From a virus: a stretch of 28,752 nt of DNA. Every line of letters begins with the position of its first letter. Position 1 is the first letter of the stretch. Below are positions 7,343-20,300 of this stretch, one piece after another. Below the pieces are notes generated by a model. It saw only the letters and a list, made by a program, of their open reading frames with translations. It was not told the origin of the DNA and did not search any database. The translations under genes and the position numbers were made by a program. Where the stretch lies: positions 1-28,752 of IMG/VR virus record IMGVR_UViG_3300021956_000062; one strand, written 5' to 3'.

Positions 7343-7350
7343 TATTTATC
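7343..7350 (-). promoter_or_regulatory. Late-promoter-like element before the 6653-7336 gene
   Basis: GATAAATA on the minus strand, fitting NATAAATA, in a 27-base gap. It is only 6 bases from the first ATG (7336), too close for a ribosome site there. It would fit better if translation starts at the ATG at 7303, which has its own AGGA. Confidence 0.35.
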
Positions 7351-7363
7351 GCTAAAAATATGG

Positions 7364-8392
7364 TTATAGTACCAAGGCTTCAACTAATTTGATGCCAGGG
7401 TCTTCGTTTGTTTCTAATGCTACTGCAAAAGGTATACCTCCTACATAGTCTGAGTTCATAACAGCACACCCGCAAGTATCTGCTACTAGATCTCTACCTT
7501 TAACTACCGGGCCTGTAACAAATACAGGAACTCGTCCTTTAAGTGCTACAAACACACCACCTTCTAATCCCGAGTTCATTTCGTATGCGGGGTTTGCCGA
7601 TATTACCCCAATGGCTCTGCGTCCGGGTTGGCAAGCAGTAATTTCGGCGTCACCGCCGATCATTACCACAGTACCTGTTGGGTATTCTGTGTCCGGCAAG
7701 TACTTTTCTGCCAAGTCAGCGTATTGTGCTGAAGTAGCACGGGCAAAGATTGTATTATACTGATAGCTTGAGCTACCGATATTGCTGACGTTATTGGCAC
7801 TAGGTGCAATATTACCTGTTGTTAATGTTGCTACAGTGGTAGTACCAGTGAAAGTTGGGCCCGAAGTTGATGCTTTATTATTAAATGTGCTCCAGTCAGT
7901 GCTACTTAGATATCCGTTGGCACTAGATGTTGCAACCGGCATACTAATGTTTGGATACGTGGCATTGCCAGATTTAACAATTGGGCTGGTTACCAGTACT
8001 GAGTTAACAACACCTGCTAAAACCGCAGACTGTACCGCACTAATTTGTGCGTCTTGTGTAGCGGCATTACTTTGTAAACTGGTGATCTGTCCTTGAATAG
8101 TGCTGATTGTTGAACTTTGGCTGGCTTGACCTGATGTTAATGTATTAATGGTTGTTTGCTGTGCGGCCGCATTGCTGGTTAATCCACCTAAGTTGGCTGT
8201 AATCGGTATTAAGCTGGTGTCAACAATAGTGCCAACAAAGGTGCTCATTGTTGCACCCGAAATTACAGACAGCAAATTTGACGAAGTTCCTACCGATACT
8301 ACTGGAAACAAGTAGTAGGGCTTATTCGCATCTGTACTGGCATTCGAATTGAATGACGTTGTTCTTGGTAATTCGCTAAATTTTATAGCCAT
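7364..8392 (-). CDS. Short tail fibre protein with a distinct N-terminus and YADLAE-type C-terminal domain
   Basis: A 342-residue fibre. Its N-terminus (MAIKFSELPRTTSFNSNAS) differs from the anchor of the other three fibres, so it probably attaches elsewhere on the baseplate. Residues about 60-125 are Ala/Ser/Gln-rich coiled coil with NAAAQ/NAATQ units like those of the paralogues. A short beta region (GPTFTGTTTVATL) precedes the C-terminal domain, which starts near 195 with NIGSSSYQYNTIFA and YADLAEKYLPD (Tyr224) and continues GVISANPAYEMNS and LKGRVPVFVTGPVVKG. The same domain ends the fibre at 10-1533. The start has AGGA 8 bases upstream, lying next to the stop of the giant gene, so translation is probably coupled. 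A receptor-binding role is inferred from its C-terminal position and sharing. Confidence 0.8.
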   Translation of the reverse strand: MAIKFSELPRTTSFNSNASTDANKPYYLFPVVSVGTSSNLLSVISGATMSTFVGTIVDTSLIPITANLGGLTSNAAAQQTTINTLTSGQASQSSTISTIQGQITSLQSNAATQDAQISAVQSAVLAGVVNSVLVTSPIVKSGNATYPNISMPVATSSANGYLSSTDWSTFNNKASTSGPTFTGTTTVATLTTGNIAPSANNVSNIGSSSYQYNTIFARATSAQYADLAEKYLPDTEYPTGTVVMIGGDAEITACQPGRRAIGVISANPAYEMNSGLEGGVFVALKGRVPVFVTGPVVKGRDLVADTCGCAVMNSDYVGGIPFAVALETNEDPGIKLVEALVL

Positions 8393-8396
8393 TTTG

Positions 8397-11300
8397 TTAT
8401 TCCTGTGTTAATATCTGTGAATTCTCAGTGATCATTATTGTATTTACTGACGGAGGATCATCTTCAGTACAATAGTATGATGTAATATCTGTCACCAATG
8501 CTGTAGCTCCTAATCCCAGGAATACCGCGGCGTTTGTAGAAGAATTTTGCAATCCTGTTGTTCCTGGAACGCCCAGCAATAATGCCGCGTAATCGTACCA
8601 GGCTGTAGTATCTTGGTAAATTTCCACGTTTGTTGTAATTCCGTTAATAGACGGAGCAGTAATTGTTACATTACCTTGAGCATTTACAGAGCCCAATATG
8701 GATATTGCGTTAGGTGCAACTGCACTAGATACACCATTAACATACAAAATACAGTTAGCATTGGCTGTTGTGACGTTGCCAGTTATAAATGTTACCGCAA
8801 CTGATTTAGCAGAAGTAACATTGCCGCGCACAACAGCATTTGCACCGCTGTAAAGCTGTGTAATGTAGTCACCGCAGTTGGCTGTAATATTGCCTGTTAG
8901 TGTTAGCTTGTAAGTTACATTATCAACTGTTGTAAATGTTGACGACGAACTATTAGATCTCCAGTAGTTAATCGTTGAGTTACTGCTAAACGAACTGTTT
9001 GACGAGATCAACGCTGTACGAGCATTCAGGTCTGGTATTCTTTGTAGTGCGCTGGCGTCATACACAACAGACCCAGACTCATGGAATTGGTTAGCTGTAC
9101 CTGCAACCCCACGTCTGATATTGGTTAGCGTGTTTGTTGCAGTATCGTTGTTCCAGTATGTGATTTTTTCACCACCGATAAACAATTCGCCGGGAATTGC
9201 ACGAACCAAATCAGGAACTGGCAATAGTGTCGAATCATTAACTGTGATGCTAGTGGCAGTTATGGATAAGTCGCCTACTAAATAGGCTGTAGCTAATCCA
9301 CTGATACGCAAATAATCATGTCCGCCACCAATATCTAAAAATTCTCTATAAGCGGTAATAGCACCATCGGGGTTTACTACCAAGTTGCCATAGACTTCTT
9401 TAGTAAAGACTGAAATATCTACACTTTCGTGTACTACACCCGGCAATAGCTCTTCTGGGGCGTGACTTGAATAGTAGTCAATGTAAGCACCACCGTCGAT
9501 ATTAATATCTTCGGGTCTGGTTCCAAGTCCTGTGTCAATGTAACGACTCTGAATTACAGTATCCAATAGTTCTTGGTCTGCTACGTTAGCGTCAAACTTT
9601 AAACCTTGAACTGTCACACCGGGATATTCAATGCCGTTAATATATTGTGTTAGGTAGAATTTATTAGTTCTAGTTGCCGATACTTCACGACCTAAAGCAG
9701 TATCTAAGTCTAGATTCATTTCTTTACGACTTGCTAGATAAGCAATAATACGATCGTTGGCATTGCCTGCTTGTTCACCAGTTAACAACTCAAATGTGTC
9801 AAAGTTAAAGTTAGGCGATGGACCTATGTTAGCAGATGGGCTGTATGCTTGACCGTTATAGGCAACAATACTACCAGCAACATAACTGTTGGCACTACTC
9901 CATATCTGTACATTGGAATCATAAGCGATACGATCAAACTTCAGCTTGCTATCAACTTGACGTACAGTTTTGTTTACCAAACGTGCGGCCGCCAATCCGT
10001 TGATTCCGGTGCCATTGATAGTAACAGTTGGTGCAGAGGTGTAGCCAGATCCAGGATTTGTTACGGTCACAGATCTAATTGTTCCGTTGCCTAACCAAAC
10101 TGTGGCATTGGCTGTTGCACCAGTACCGCCGCCGCCGGTAATCGTTACAGCAATATTTGATCCAGCCAAGTATCCGGTACCGGCATTGCTGATTTCAATC
10201 GATCCCACTTCAAAGCTATGATACTTGTTCCAGTATTGATACTCTGGTGTAACATTCAACAATGTTGAATCTATGGTTCTTTCACCGCTTGGAGTACGAT
10301 ATGCCGCCAGCGTCTTGCTGTACAAACTTGGTAAATCAAAGTCTGTTACGTTGCTACCAACTGTGTCAGAGCCAGTGTAGTCAACAATGTACTCGCGAAC
10401 AATAGTTCTGTAAGGCTTAACTTCTTCAATATACTGCTGATAGTACTCTTGGTTGTCAAGAACAAAGCTAGGTGGCTGACTTAGCTCACGCAGTTTATGG
10501 AACACATTGATAAAGCTGGTTTTAAATATCCAATCAACATTAACTTGTTCTGTTAAAATATAGTTAACCAATACAAAGAACAATTTGTTAAACTCGTCGC
10601 CTAGCTCGTTGATAAAGATATCGTCTCTAAGAGCTATCAATATGTTACGAATTTCAATACTTGGTGTTTGATCAAAACGCACAGTATCAAAACGATCTTC
10701 GTCGTAGCCCATTTGTCCTGCCGCTAAATCATACAGGGTAGATTTAAGTTGGATTGTTCCGTTTTCGATTCCAACTCGTTCTACTGTTAAGTCATCTTTA
10801 ACGCGATAGATACCAAATTGGCCGCCATCGTCATAGTTAACACGAATTATTTCTCCAGCTTTTAATGTCAAGGCCGCAATGTCCTTGTATGCTGTTACGG
10901 TGTAATTTAGTCTACCAGTTGGATCATAGTCGCTGGCATACCAATCAACTTTATCCCAGTACAATCCTGTATTAAAATATTGTATACGATATGTTTGGAA
11001 TTCTTTGTTGCTGTCTAAGCGATAAATGGTCCATAATCCACTGTTGGTACTGTCGCTGGTTACTAGTACTCGGTAACCTTCATCAATTTCTGTAGTATCA
11101 ATGTATCCAACTTCTTCCACCGCCGGAACAACTTTATCATATTCAGTACTTGGAGGAATAGGATCTACGTTTGCTAATCCCAACAAACTGTATTGATAAA
11201 CAATAGGATACTTAATTAGCACACCGTTGACATACTTGACAAAGTTTTCAACTGCTTTGGCGCGATTGACTACCATTGTTTGTCTTGGTCTAATGTCGAT

Positions 11301-14300
11301 ACCAATTTGATTAACGGCTGTTAGTGTTGGGTCTGGAACAACTTGTCCCATCATGTCAATGCCCGACAAACTGTCAATTAGTTTATCGATGATACGTGCT
11401 GGGATTGTACTCTCTGGGTCGTTCTCATTGATTAGTTCATACTCGGCGTGTACACTATTTTCGTTACGTAATTTTTGGTAGTCAACGTGCAATACTGTGT
11501 CCGACGCACTTAGATATTGTTCAATGTTTACCAATGCCAAGGCATTTTGTTTCATTACATAGGCATAAGGAATACCTTGTAGCTGTGGGTTTTCTATTAT
11601 ATCTTCTAAAACACTTACACTGAAACGCTTGCCTGGTGCCGCATTTTGTTTCTTAATGACCCAATAGTAATATTTAGAAACAATGTTTCCGCTGACTACA
11701 GTGGATACTGTAACATAGGTATCGTAAAACAGAGGTCTTCCGTCACCGCCATTGTTGATGTACTGAACTGGTGGGTAATCACTTTCCGTCCACTCACAGA
11801 CAACAATTCGACTACCGGGGAATAACTTACCCCAGTTGTTAGCACGGTAAACTAAATCGTCTTGTTCATAATCAATATATCTTAGTGTAGATAAATTCCA
11901 CCAAATCTTACCAACCTGACGTTCATTCCAGTGGTAGCTTTGATTTACTACTCGAGAAACACCAGCACCAGAGTTGTATGTCGCTGATCCAGTGTTGTAG
12001 ACCGCAGGATCTAATGCTGTTTTGTAGTCAATATCTTGTTCAGCAATACCAAGAATCTTGCCTTTGGCAGGATCAATATAATCTAAACTGGCCAAGATAA
12101 GCTGAGTAGTTTTATCGTAAACAAACATCTTATTGACATTGTTCAAATCTACTTTGTCAGTTTGTGTTCGTGTTACATTCCAGCTTGATACATAATCTAA
12201 GTTTGTGTAAGCATACACGCCACCGGCGTTAGTGGCTATGCTGTCATCGCCCGGAGCACCAATTAGTATCAAGTCCTTGTTAATGTCAATGCTAGTTCCA
12301 AATTGGTCCCCAGACTTTAACGCTGTGGATTTAATATGCTGTACATAGCTCATTGTTCCGGTATTTGTAGTACCAGTATTGGGATCCGTTAGCTTTTCAT
12401 AAACATAGACCGATCCACTAGATCTTATGGTGTCTATAATTCTAGTAGATGATTGATCAAATGTTGTTGTTCCTGTGTCAAGTTCAGACAAGTAATAAAC
12501 ATCGTCGCCTATGCTACTGATTAACAATGTTTCTGTTTCAGGATTATATTTTACGCTACTAGCAAACCCTCGACCAATCGAGCCTGCGGGATGTACGATT
12601 TGTTGATCTAGTTCATAAACAGAAATACCTGCCAGTGACAGGAAGTTAGACCCATTGGATCTAATAGACAATTTACTATTCTCTGTTAGCTTAGAACTGT
12701 TTATGGTTATAAATCCGTTAGATGCAACTGCGGCTGTGACCATTGGGATTTGTGCCGCGTTAATTAAACTTGCACACACATCAGGTTTTGCATATCCTGC
12801 TGGTGTTTCGACCCTATCCCACCCAGTTGTTCCTGCGGGTACAGAAGCATATTCTACGTTAGCTGATACCAGTGCATCAGCTAAATCTACATAATAGCTA
12901 TCAATATAAATGCCGATATTACTGTTAAATGTAAGTCCATTATTTTTAATTGATGCTATAGTATAGTCGGGGTCGCTGGTTGCTATAACACTACCTAATA
13001 CTTTTCCTGTTTCTGAGTAGCGATATACTGCACCAACTTGTCCGTTGGACAGTATAGTACCAGGTGCAGAAATATAAACAGTAGATGAATTAATATGATC
13101 TATTGCAATTTGGCTACCAAATAAGTTTCCACTTGCTTGGTTTGGCTCAGTAATTTTTTGCACTAATTCAAATTGATCACTTACAATCTTAACTACTTGA
13201 CCCAATGTCAACGGCGTGTTAAAGCGCAGTATGGCGCCGGCGGTGTTGTAAGCCGACGATGATTGTAGTGCTCCGTCAACATATACTTTGGCCAATGGGC
13301 CAATGGTTTGTGCAAATGTATAACTGTTTTCAAGTACTGACTTGAATGATTGTTCAAACAGTCGATACACATATACTGCACCGGCATTACTGTTTTGTCC
13401 CGGAGCACCAACAAATAACTCTTGTCCGTAGTCAGATGTCTGAATAACTTCGCCAAATCTGTCACCAGAAGAAACATCCGCAGGTATAATAATTTTGCCT
13501 GTATTTTTATAGAATGGACGCTGTACTATAGATACCTTGGTGTAAGGATCATCGGGCGGTCTTATGAAAGTTACCACGTTACCGCTAACAGAAAAGTCTA
13601 TGTCGAGCACATAGTTTCGGTATGTATCGCTAATTTCAATAGCCACATTACCATACGGTGTATAGTTTAATGTATATGTATTAGATACTGTGTCAGTTAC
13701 ATAAGTTATAGTGTTAGACTTAGATGTAACGTTACTTTCATAGTGATATACATAAGCTGAATTTTTACCAGGTACGCCAACATACAACCAATCGTTGTCA
13801 CCACTGATTGCTACGGCGTTACCAAAGTAATCGCCGCTGGTAGGCGACACGTTGGATCTAATAATCTGTACAGTTGATGTTGTTAAATCGTAAACATACA
13901 CATAACCTTGATTGCTGTTACTTGTGGGTGCTCCAACAGCCACAGTATAGTCCGAAGCCGACATAGAAGCGCCATACGAACCTACTGTATTGGCACGTGG
14001 ATCAAATCTGCTGGTCTGTGTTACATTATTACCGGATCTAGAGAATGTTCTAACAGTTCCTGTTGATCCATCGCTGTTGCTGTAAGCGGGCATACCAACA
14101 AAGAAGTTGTTGGCTAATTTGTTAGAAGTAATAGTAGTACCAAATCGAGCATTTGACAATGCAGATTCATCGGTGACTAATTTGGCTTTATTCCATGCTG
14201 TAGTTTTTTCGTATACTGCCCATTTACTGTCTGCTGTTGCAGAATCAACCCATAGTTTGTCGCCATCTTCCCATCCATTCAATGGGATAATTCCATTAGC

Positions 14301-17300
14301 TTCTATCAGATCTGTTAACCTAGCGGGTTGTAATTTATAAAATACCCCGTAACCATCAATGGTTTTTAAACCTTTTATTAAAGGCTCAGATGGTTCGCCG
14401 GCTAGTAAGTCAGTAGTTCTTGATATAACTTGTACGCTTCGGTCGCCGTTAACTATGTAAACTTGATAGAACCCGTTGAATCTTTCGTCGAATGCTTTGA
14501 TAGCAAAAACATCCCCCGCAGACATATTGTGATAGTCTGAGAAATTTACGGTCATCAAATTATCGATATCATAGGTTAAGTTTGTTACATTTGTTTGTGT
14601 TTCAGTAATTCTGTATACAGACCATTCATTTATATAATTCTTTGCTACCCAAATGTAATAGCCTGGGCCAACTTTAGGCAACACAGAATCTAAGTCAGCA
14701 AATGTGTCAAAGCTGTATAGTGTTACGTCAACGTCTGTTAGATTAACATAGCCTGCTGTTTCAACATCATTTATATTTGTTGTTGTGCTGTCTTGGTTAA
14801 AGAATAAGTTTTTGCTAACGCCCGGCGGCGCTTTATACAAATCAACCGGGTGGTATCCAAGTACACCGACTTGGCTATCGGGGTCGCCGTCGTCTAAGAA
14901 TTCAACTATAGCAGGATTTGTAGTTACCACAACTTCGTTAAGTTCTAATTCTACAATTTGATCGCTGACTGTTGCTCCGTATTCGCCAACACGCAATGCC
15001 CACTCTTCATAAATGTCAATTTCACTGGTCAGATCGTTAGCACGGGCGTTAGTTAATCCAGTAATTGCGTTCAGGGTGCCTTTTTCTTTAATAAACCCTT
15101 GATAGAATTTAACCTGGCTGGTTTCATCAAGACCAAATTCGCTTAGGTAAGGACGCTTACGGAATCCAATTAAGCTGGTACCGTAACCCTCAAAAGTTGA
15201 ATCTGCTGGCAAATTATCAACATCATATATTTGTTGTAGTCTTGTTGCATTGTAAGCAAAGTTGGGCAACAATCCAGTTTTGATGTCTGTTGTACTAATT
15301 AATCGCCATTGTCCATCTTGGCTAAAGGTTGACGATGCTGATATATTGGTTAGTGCTGTATAGTAACGTGTTTTATACTGAACAATACTGCCCATTAAAT
15401 AATCAACACCAGGTTGCCATTCATCAACTTGATCGTTGTTGTAAACAAATCCCGGTGGATTAAATGCGCCGGTCCAAGATCCAGTCTTGCTACCTATTAG
15501 TTTTAGTCGGAACTGTCTGTTACCTAGCTCAGGTACATATAAAATGTCATTGAAAACTGTAACGTTGTCGAACAATATAGCATGTTCATACTGCACAACA
15601 GTTAAATCAGCTAGACAAATTGTTTGCCCACCTATCGTTTTAAGTGTAAATTTGTTATCAGTTCGTATTTCTGTAAATTGTGTATTCTTAACAAAATTAC
15701 TATTTTGATCAAGAATCTTTGTGCCGCCGGGGCTGTTTTCAATGTAAGAAATTACACCATCGGGTTGTACGTTTGTAATTTCATCAAATACCGGGCTCAG
15801 TACAATAATGCTACCTGGATTCCACCCTTGTTGACTCCAAGTTAAAAATTCCTTTGCACTTAATACCCAGTTACGAGTCTCGCCGAGATTGTCATCTTGT
15901 TTATCAAACTTAAATCCCTGTGCTACAAGATAGCGGCCATACCCTGTTAAGAAATCAACAACTTCTTGCGTAGTGCTAAATTCATAGCCGTACGGAACGG
16001 TTAACTTAACAGGCTGGTAATCTTTATAAATTATACCACGAGATTTTAACGCCTGGACAATATAATAATTGTTATTGGCTAAACTGGGTATAACGGTAAA
16101 GTAAGGACTGTTTTGGTTGTAGCCATTTACAGTATAACCATTTTCTGTCTTTTCGACTACTACAGCACTATACACAGCCTTACGAATTGGTGTGCTTTCA
16201 TTCAGTCTGACGTTATAGTTTTCTGTTGGAATAATAATACTATTATTAGTATTGGTTGGACTGCCCTGCTCTGCCAGTACTTCAATAAACTTTGTGTCAG
16301 TGAAACCACCAACTTTATAACCAAGCTGGATATCTACGGTGTCTAAATATGTACGAATAGTTGTATTAGGATCTATGCCCAAGTTTAGCACATAATCTCT
16401 AACCCAATTTAAGTAGCCTGCAGATCTGACAGCAGAGCCATTGGTGGTATCACCATTGATAACCACAGTAGTAGGTGTAATGCGTTGACGAGTTTCGCTG
16501 TTAACTAATTGGTCGATTGTTGTATTTCTGTAGTATCTATCAATATTAATCAAGCTACCGAAGTAGTACCCAGGTTTGCTTAACGCCAATGCAAATTGTA
16601 GTGCGTATGGGAAAAAGCTACTAGTGCGCCAGGCAAACTCAGCGGGGCCTTGGTCACCAACGCTATAACTGGCGTTGGCTTTTAGACTGCTAAATGTTGC
16701 GGTAGCCCATTTTTCAGGACTTAATAAATCACCGTAGTCGTCAACTGGAATAATATTTGATAGTCCCGGACGAGCAAAACGCAAGTCGTTGCCAGCACGA
16801 GTGCCAGCATGAATATAGCCAGCCTCTAAATCTTCCCACAATAATGTATTACTACCAGTATAAGGAGCCGCGCCATATCGGTCTTCCCACCAAGTTGGCT
16901 TTTGCCCAAAACCTAGCATTTCCCACGGGTGTGTATTAGGACGATATGTATCAAAGAAATAATTAAAGATAGCTCGCCATGTACCTGGTAATTGTTCACC
17001 ATCAACACGATCTTTAAATTTTTTGTAATTCCAAGTCCATGGATTACCAGACTCAAAATAACTGTTGGTGCTATAATCAACTTGATTATCGCCTACCCAA
17101 CGTAAGAATCTACTGCTTAAAATCTGATTGAATTCTTTCAGTGAATAATCGGTGTCACGGAACTTGCCAGGCAAATGATCATACAAATCAAAGATATGTG
17201 TTTCATAATCAATCTTGATATTGTTGTAAATGCGTTTTTCAAGTTCTAACAGCAAGTCATCACGTATATCCCCAAATACTGGGGTAATACTGCCGTCGTG

Positions 17301-20300
17301 TCCTTGGATAACTTCTACTGGATTAATATAACTGTTATCTGTAAACATCGATGGCATGAACTTTGGATATAGTCCTAGCTTGCTTGGTGTTTCTGGAACA
17401 AAACATCCGTCAGTATCATAATATTCATCAATTTGAATTTTATCGCCAGCTGTTAAGGTAATGCTGTCATTGATAACGATGGCACTACGATCTTGAGGGA
17501 AAATAAAATCTTCACCTTTAATTAACTGTGTTCCGTTGAGATATACCAATACTGCTCGATTGCTTAGTGCAGTATCGTTAAAAACTTGAGTGATTTCGTA
17601 TTGCTTAGTAAAAGGATTAATTACAGTATAATTAATCACATTTTTGTTATCACCATAGGGTATCATATCACTATAATACCACGGGAACGTTTTGTTCTTA
17701 ATACTGTTGATGCTCTTTAAAATAGTATCTACACTACCAGCAATATTCTTAGGATCAATTTCATTTATTTTTGTTGCCAGCTCTAAGAACTTATTTTTAA
17801 ATCTAGAGTACTCGCGAGCGGCTAAATCTAATCCACGTACAAAATTTAAATTCTTATCTGTTAAGAAAATATTGCTGTACATAGCAGGGGCACTTTGTTG
17901 TAAAATGTTGCCGCCATTGCCTTTGTACTCAATGTCTCTAAGACCTTTATAATCTACACTACCAGCGTCTACTGCTAACTTAGTATTTTGTTTGATACTG
18001 GTTACGTGATTGCGAATTTGTCCCAGTGTTAAAGATGTAAACTTGGCATTTTTGCTATTAAAATCCAAACTGCTGGGTATTTCATAATAGCCAGTTTTGC
18101 TTGGTGTTTTACTGTAAATCAAAATATCAACTTTGTCGCCAGTTGACAATAAAGTATAATCAACTCTAACTGTTTGTCTTGCACCAACCAATTTGTATTC
18201 GTAACTGCTAGATTTTAGTAGTTGGTTGTTAACAAATACTTTTGTGTATGGTATTGCACTTTCAGTTTCCGGCAATACATCCACAGGGAAATAGTTAGTA
18301 GATCCATTGTAAGCATAGGAAAATATCTGATATTGTTTTGTATGCTCAATATTCTTTTTCCAAATATTTCTATTGTTATAGTTTGTTAGATCTATATTTT
18401 GTCTAAAGAAATTATAGTTAATAGGAACTGTAACAGTACTAGGTCCGCTGGCATAGGTAACTGTGTCAGCATCAAAGTTGTTTGTAAACTGAATATCACC
18501 GATGCTGTTAAAGTTTCTGTAACTTAATGGAAAACCCAATACCTTGTCGTTGGTACCGCTACCTACAGTATAAGAAAATATTGGAGTTCCTGCAAAACTG
18601 CTAACAGGGTAGTAAGCAACATTGCTCAAACTAATGCCGTTGCTGTCAACAACATCAAACATAGGTGTTTGGTTTACTGCTGTTTTAAGTTGTCCTTGGT
18701 TCCACGAAGTTCCATCATACCAAAAATTCAAGCCGGCATTGTTACCTTGAGTTACGTTAATACAATGCCCTTCAGCAACTGCATAGTCGTCGGCTAATAC
18801 TAAGTGCAAAGTTCTATCAGATGTTGTGCCACCTGTTGTGTCAATGACTTGCACCAAATATATAGAGTTTCTAACAGAACTGTCTGTATCATCGGCAAAC
18901 ACCACACGCATACCATCAGTGAATGTAATGCCACTGATAGTTACACTAGTGGCACCTCCGGTATAGGCACCCTCGACGGTGTTCATTGCATCTGTAATGA
19001 TTCCGTTGTTAACCAACAGATCAACAGGCAATTTGGCCACACGGCCTGCATTGTATAGTTGCAGGTGCCCTTCAAACTCAATAATAGGACGTTGGGCACG
19101 TAGTGTTTGATCTGGTAAAGCAACTGTGTTGTTGTAGGCGGCCGTTGCTGAAATAACATCAACGTGGAACCAACGATTGCTACGGCTCCAGCCATTGTGA
19201 TCAACGCTGTCCCGATTTATAGTAATATAGTCTGGTGTGCCGATTCCATTAACTGCATAAGCTTCTGGTGTAACTAAATCTGCCGCTTTTACAAGACTAA
19301 TACTTTTACCGACGCCTTCGACGTAGTACTCATTGTTCCAGTACATTTCGTCTGTGGTGGTTTCGTCAAATTGAATTTTTAAGCCATTGGTAAAGATAAC
19401 ACCGTTTGGACTTGTATATGACTTTTGTCCTAGGATGTCTGCGGCTACATCAATTTTATAACCTTCGCTGTCGACAATTTTAATAATGCCCGCAAGTCCT
19501 TCTGCAGATCCGTCTTGATAATAAAGTGTATCAAGAGTAGCAGTAACTTGTGGTACTAGTCTGTATAGACCAAGTCTGTCGAAGTAATATTCGTTGGTAG
19601 CATACTCAACACCACTCTTAACAAAAATGCGCTCGTTGGCGTTAATTACTTGGTCTGGTACCAGTATCACTAAGAAGTCGTTGTCCTCAATAGGTTGTAG
19701 TTCGATGGTCCACAAACTTCTACGATCCTCTGGTAATACAACTTCTCCAGCATCGTAATACTTTTCGTCAAAGCCTTCGAGCGGATGGTCCCAAATACCC
19801 GGTGTTTCCCAGAATGTGTCGCCTTGCTCAGGATTAATAAACGCCAATGTTTTTTTGTTTAATTCGGTTGTTACTCCATCAAATACATCCGGATATGTGG
19901 CCAACAACACACTAAGCATTTGATTCTGAACTTGATTGTATGTGTAATTGGTTACAAAGTCTACGCTGGCCACTTGTGGCATTTTGCTGTAAACGTCTTG
20001 TGCATCTTTCTTTGGTACATTGAATACCACTTGTCCACTGGCAGTTCCGTTATTATCAACTCCAAATATATCTCTAGTAGAAATATTAGATTGTAGTGCC
20101 TTTGTGCCACTAACACCAGGTTCGGTTTGAATCCAAAATCCGTTGGTTCCTTGGTCAACATTGAACTGATAACTACCACCACGTGCTAGTGTTATTACTG
20201 GATTCGCGCCGGTACCGCTACCACTGAAGTTATAACCATTGGCGGCCAAATTTCTAGTAACTGTGTATGTTTGCTCTTTGTCAACTACTCCGGCATAAAC

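Noticed and set aside
10-8392. Diversity-generating retroelement acting on a fibre
   Set aside because: There is no reverse transcriptase, no C-type lectin-like fibre end and no template/variable pair with adenine-specific differences visible in this window.
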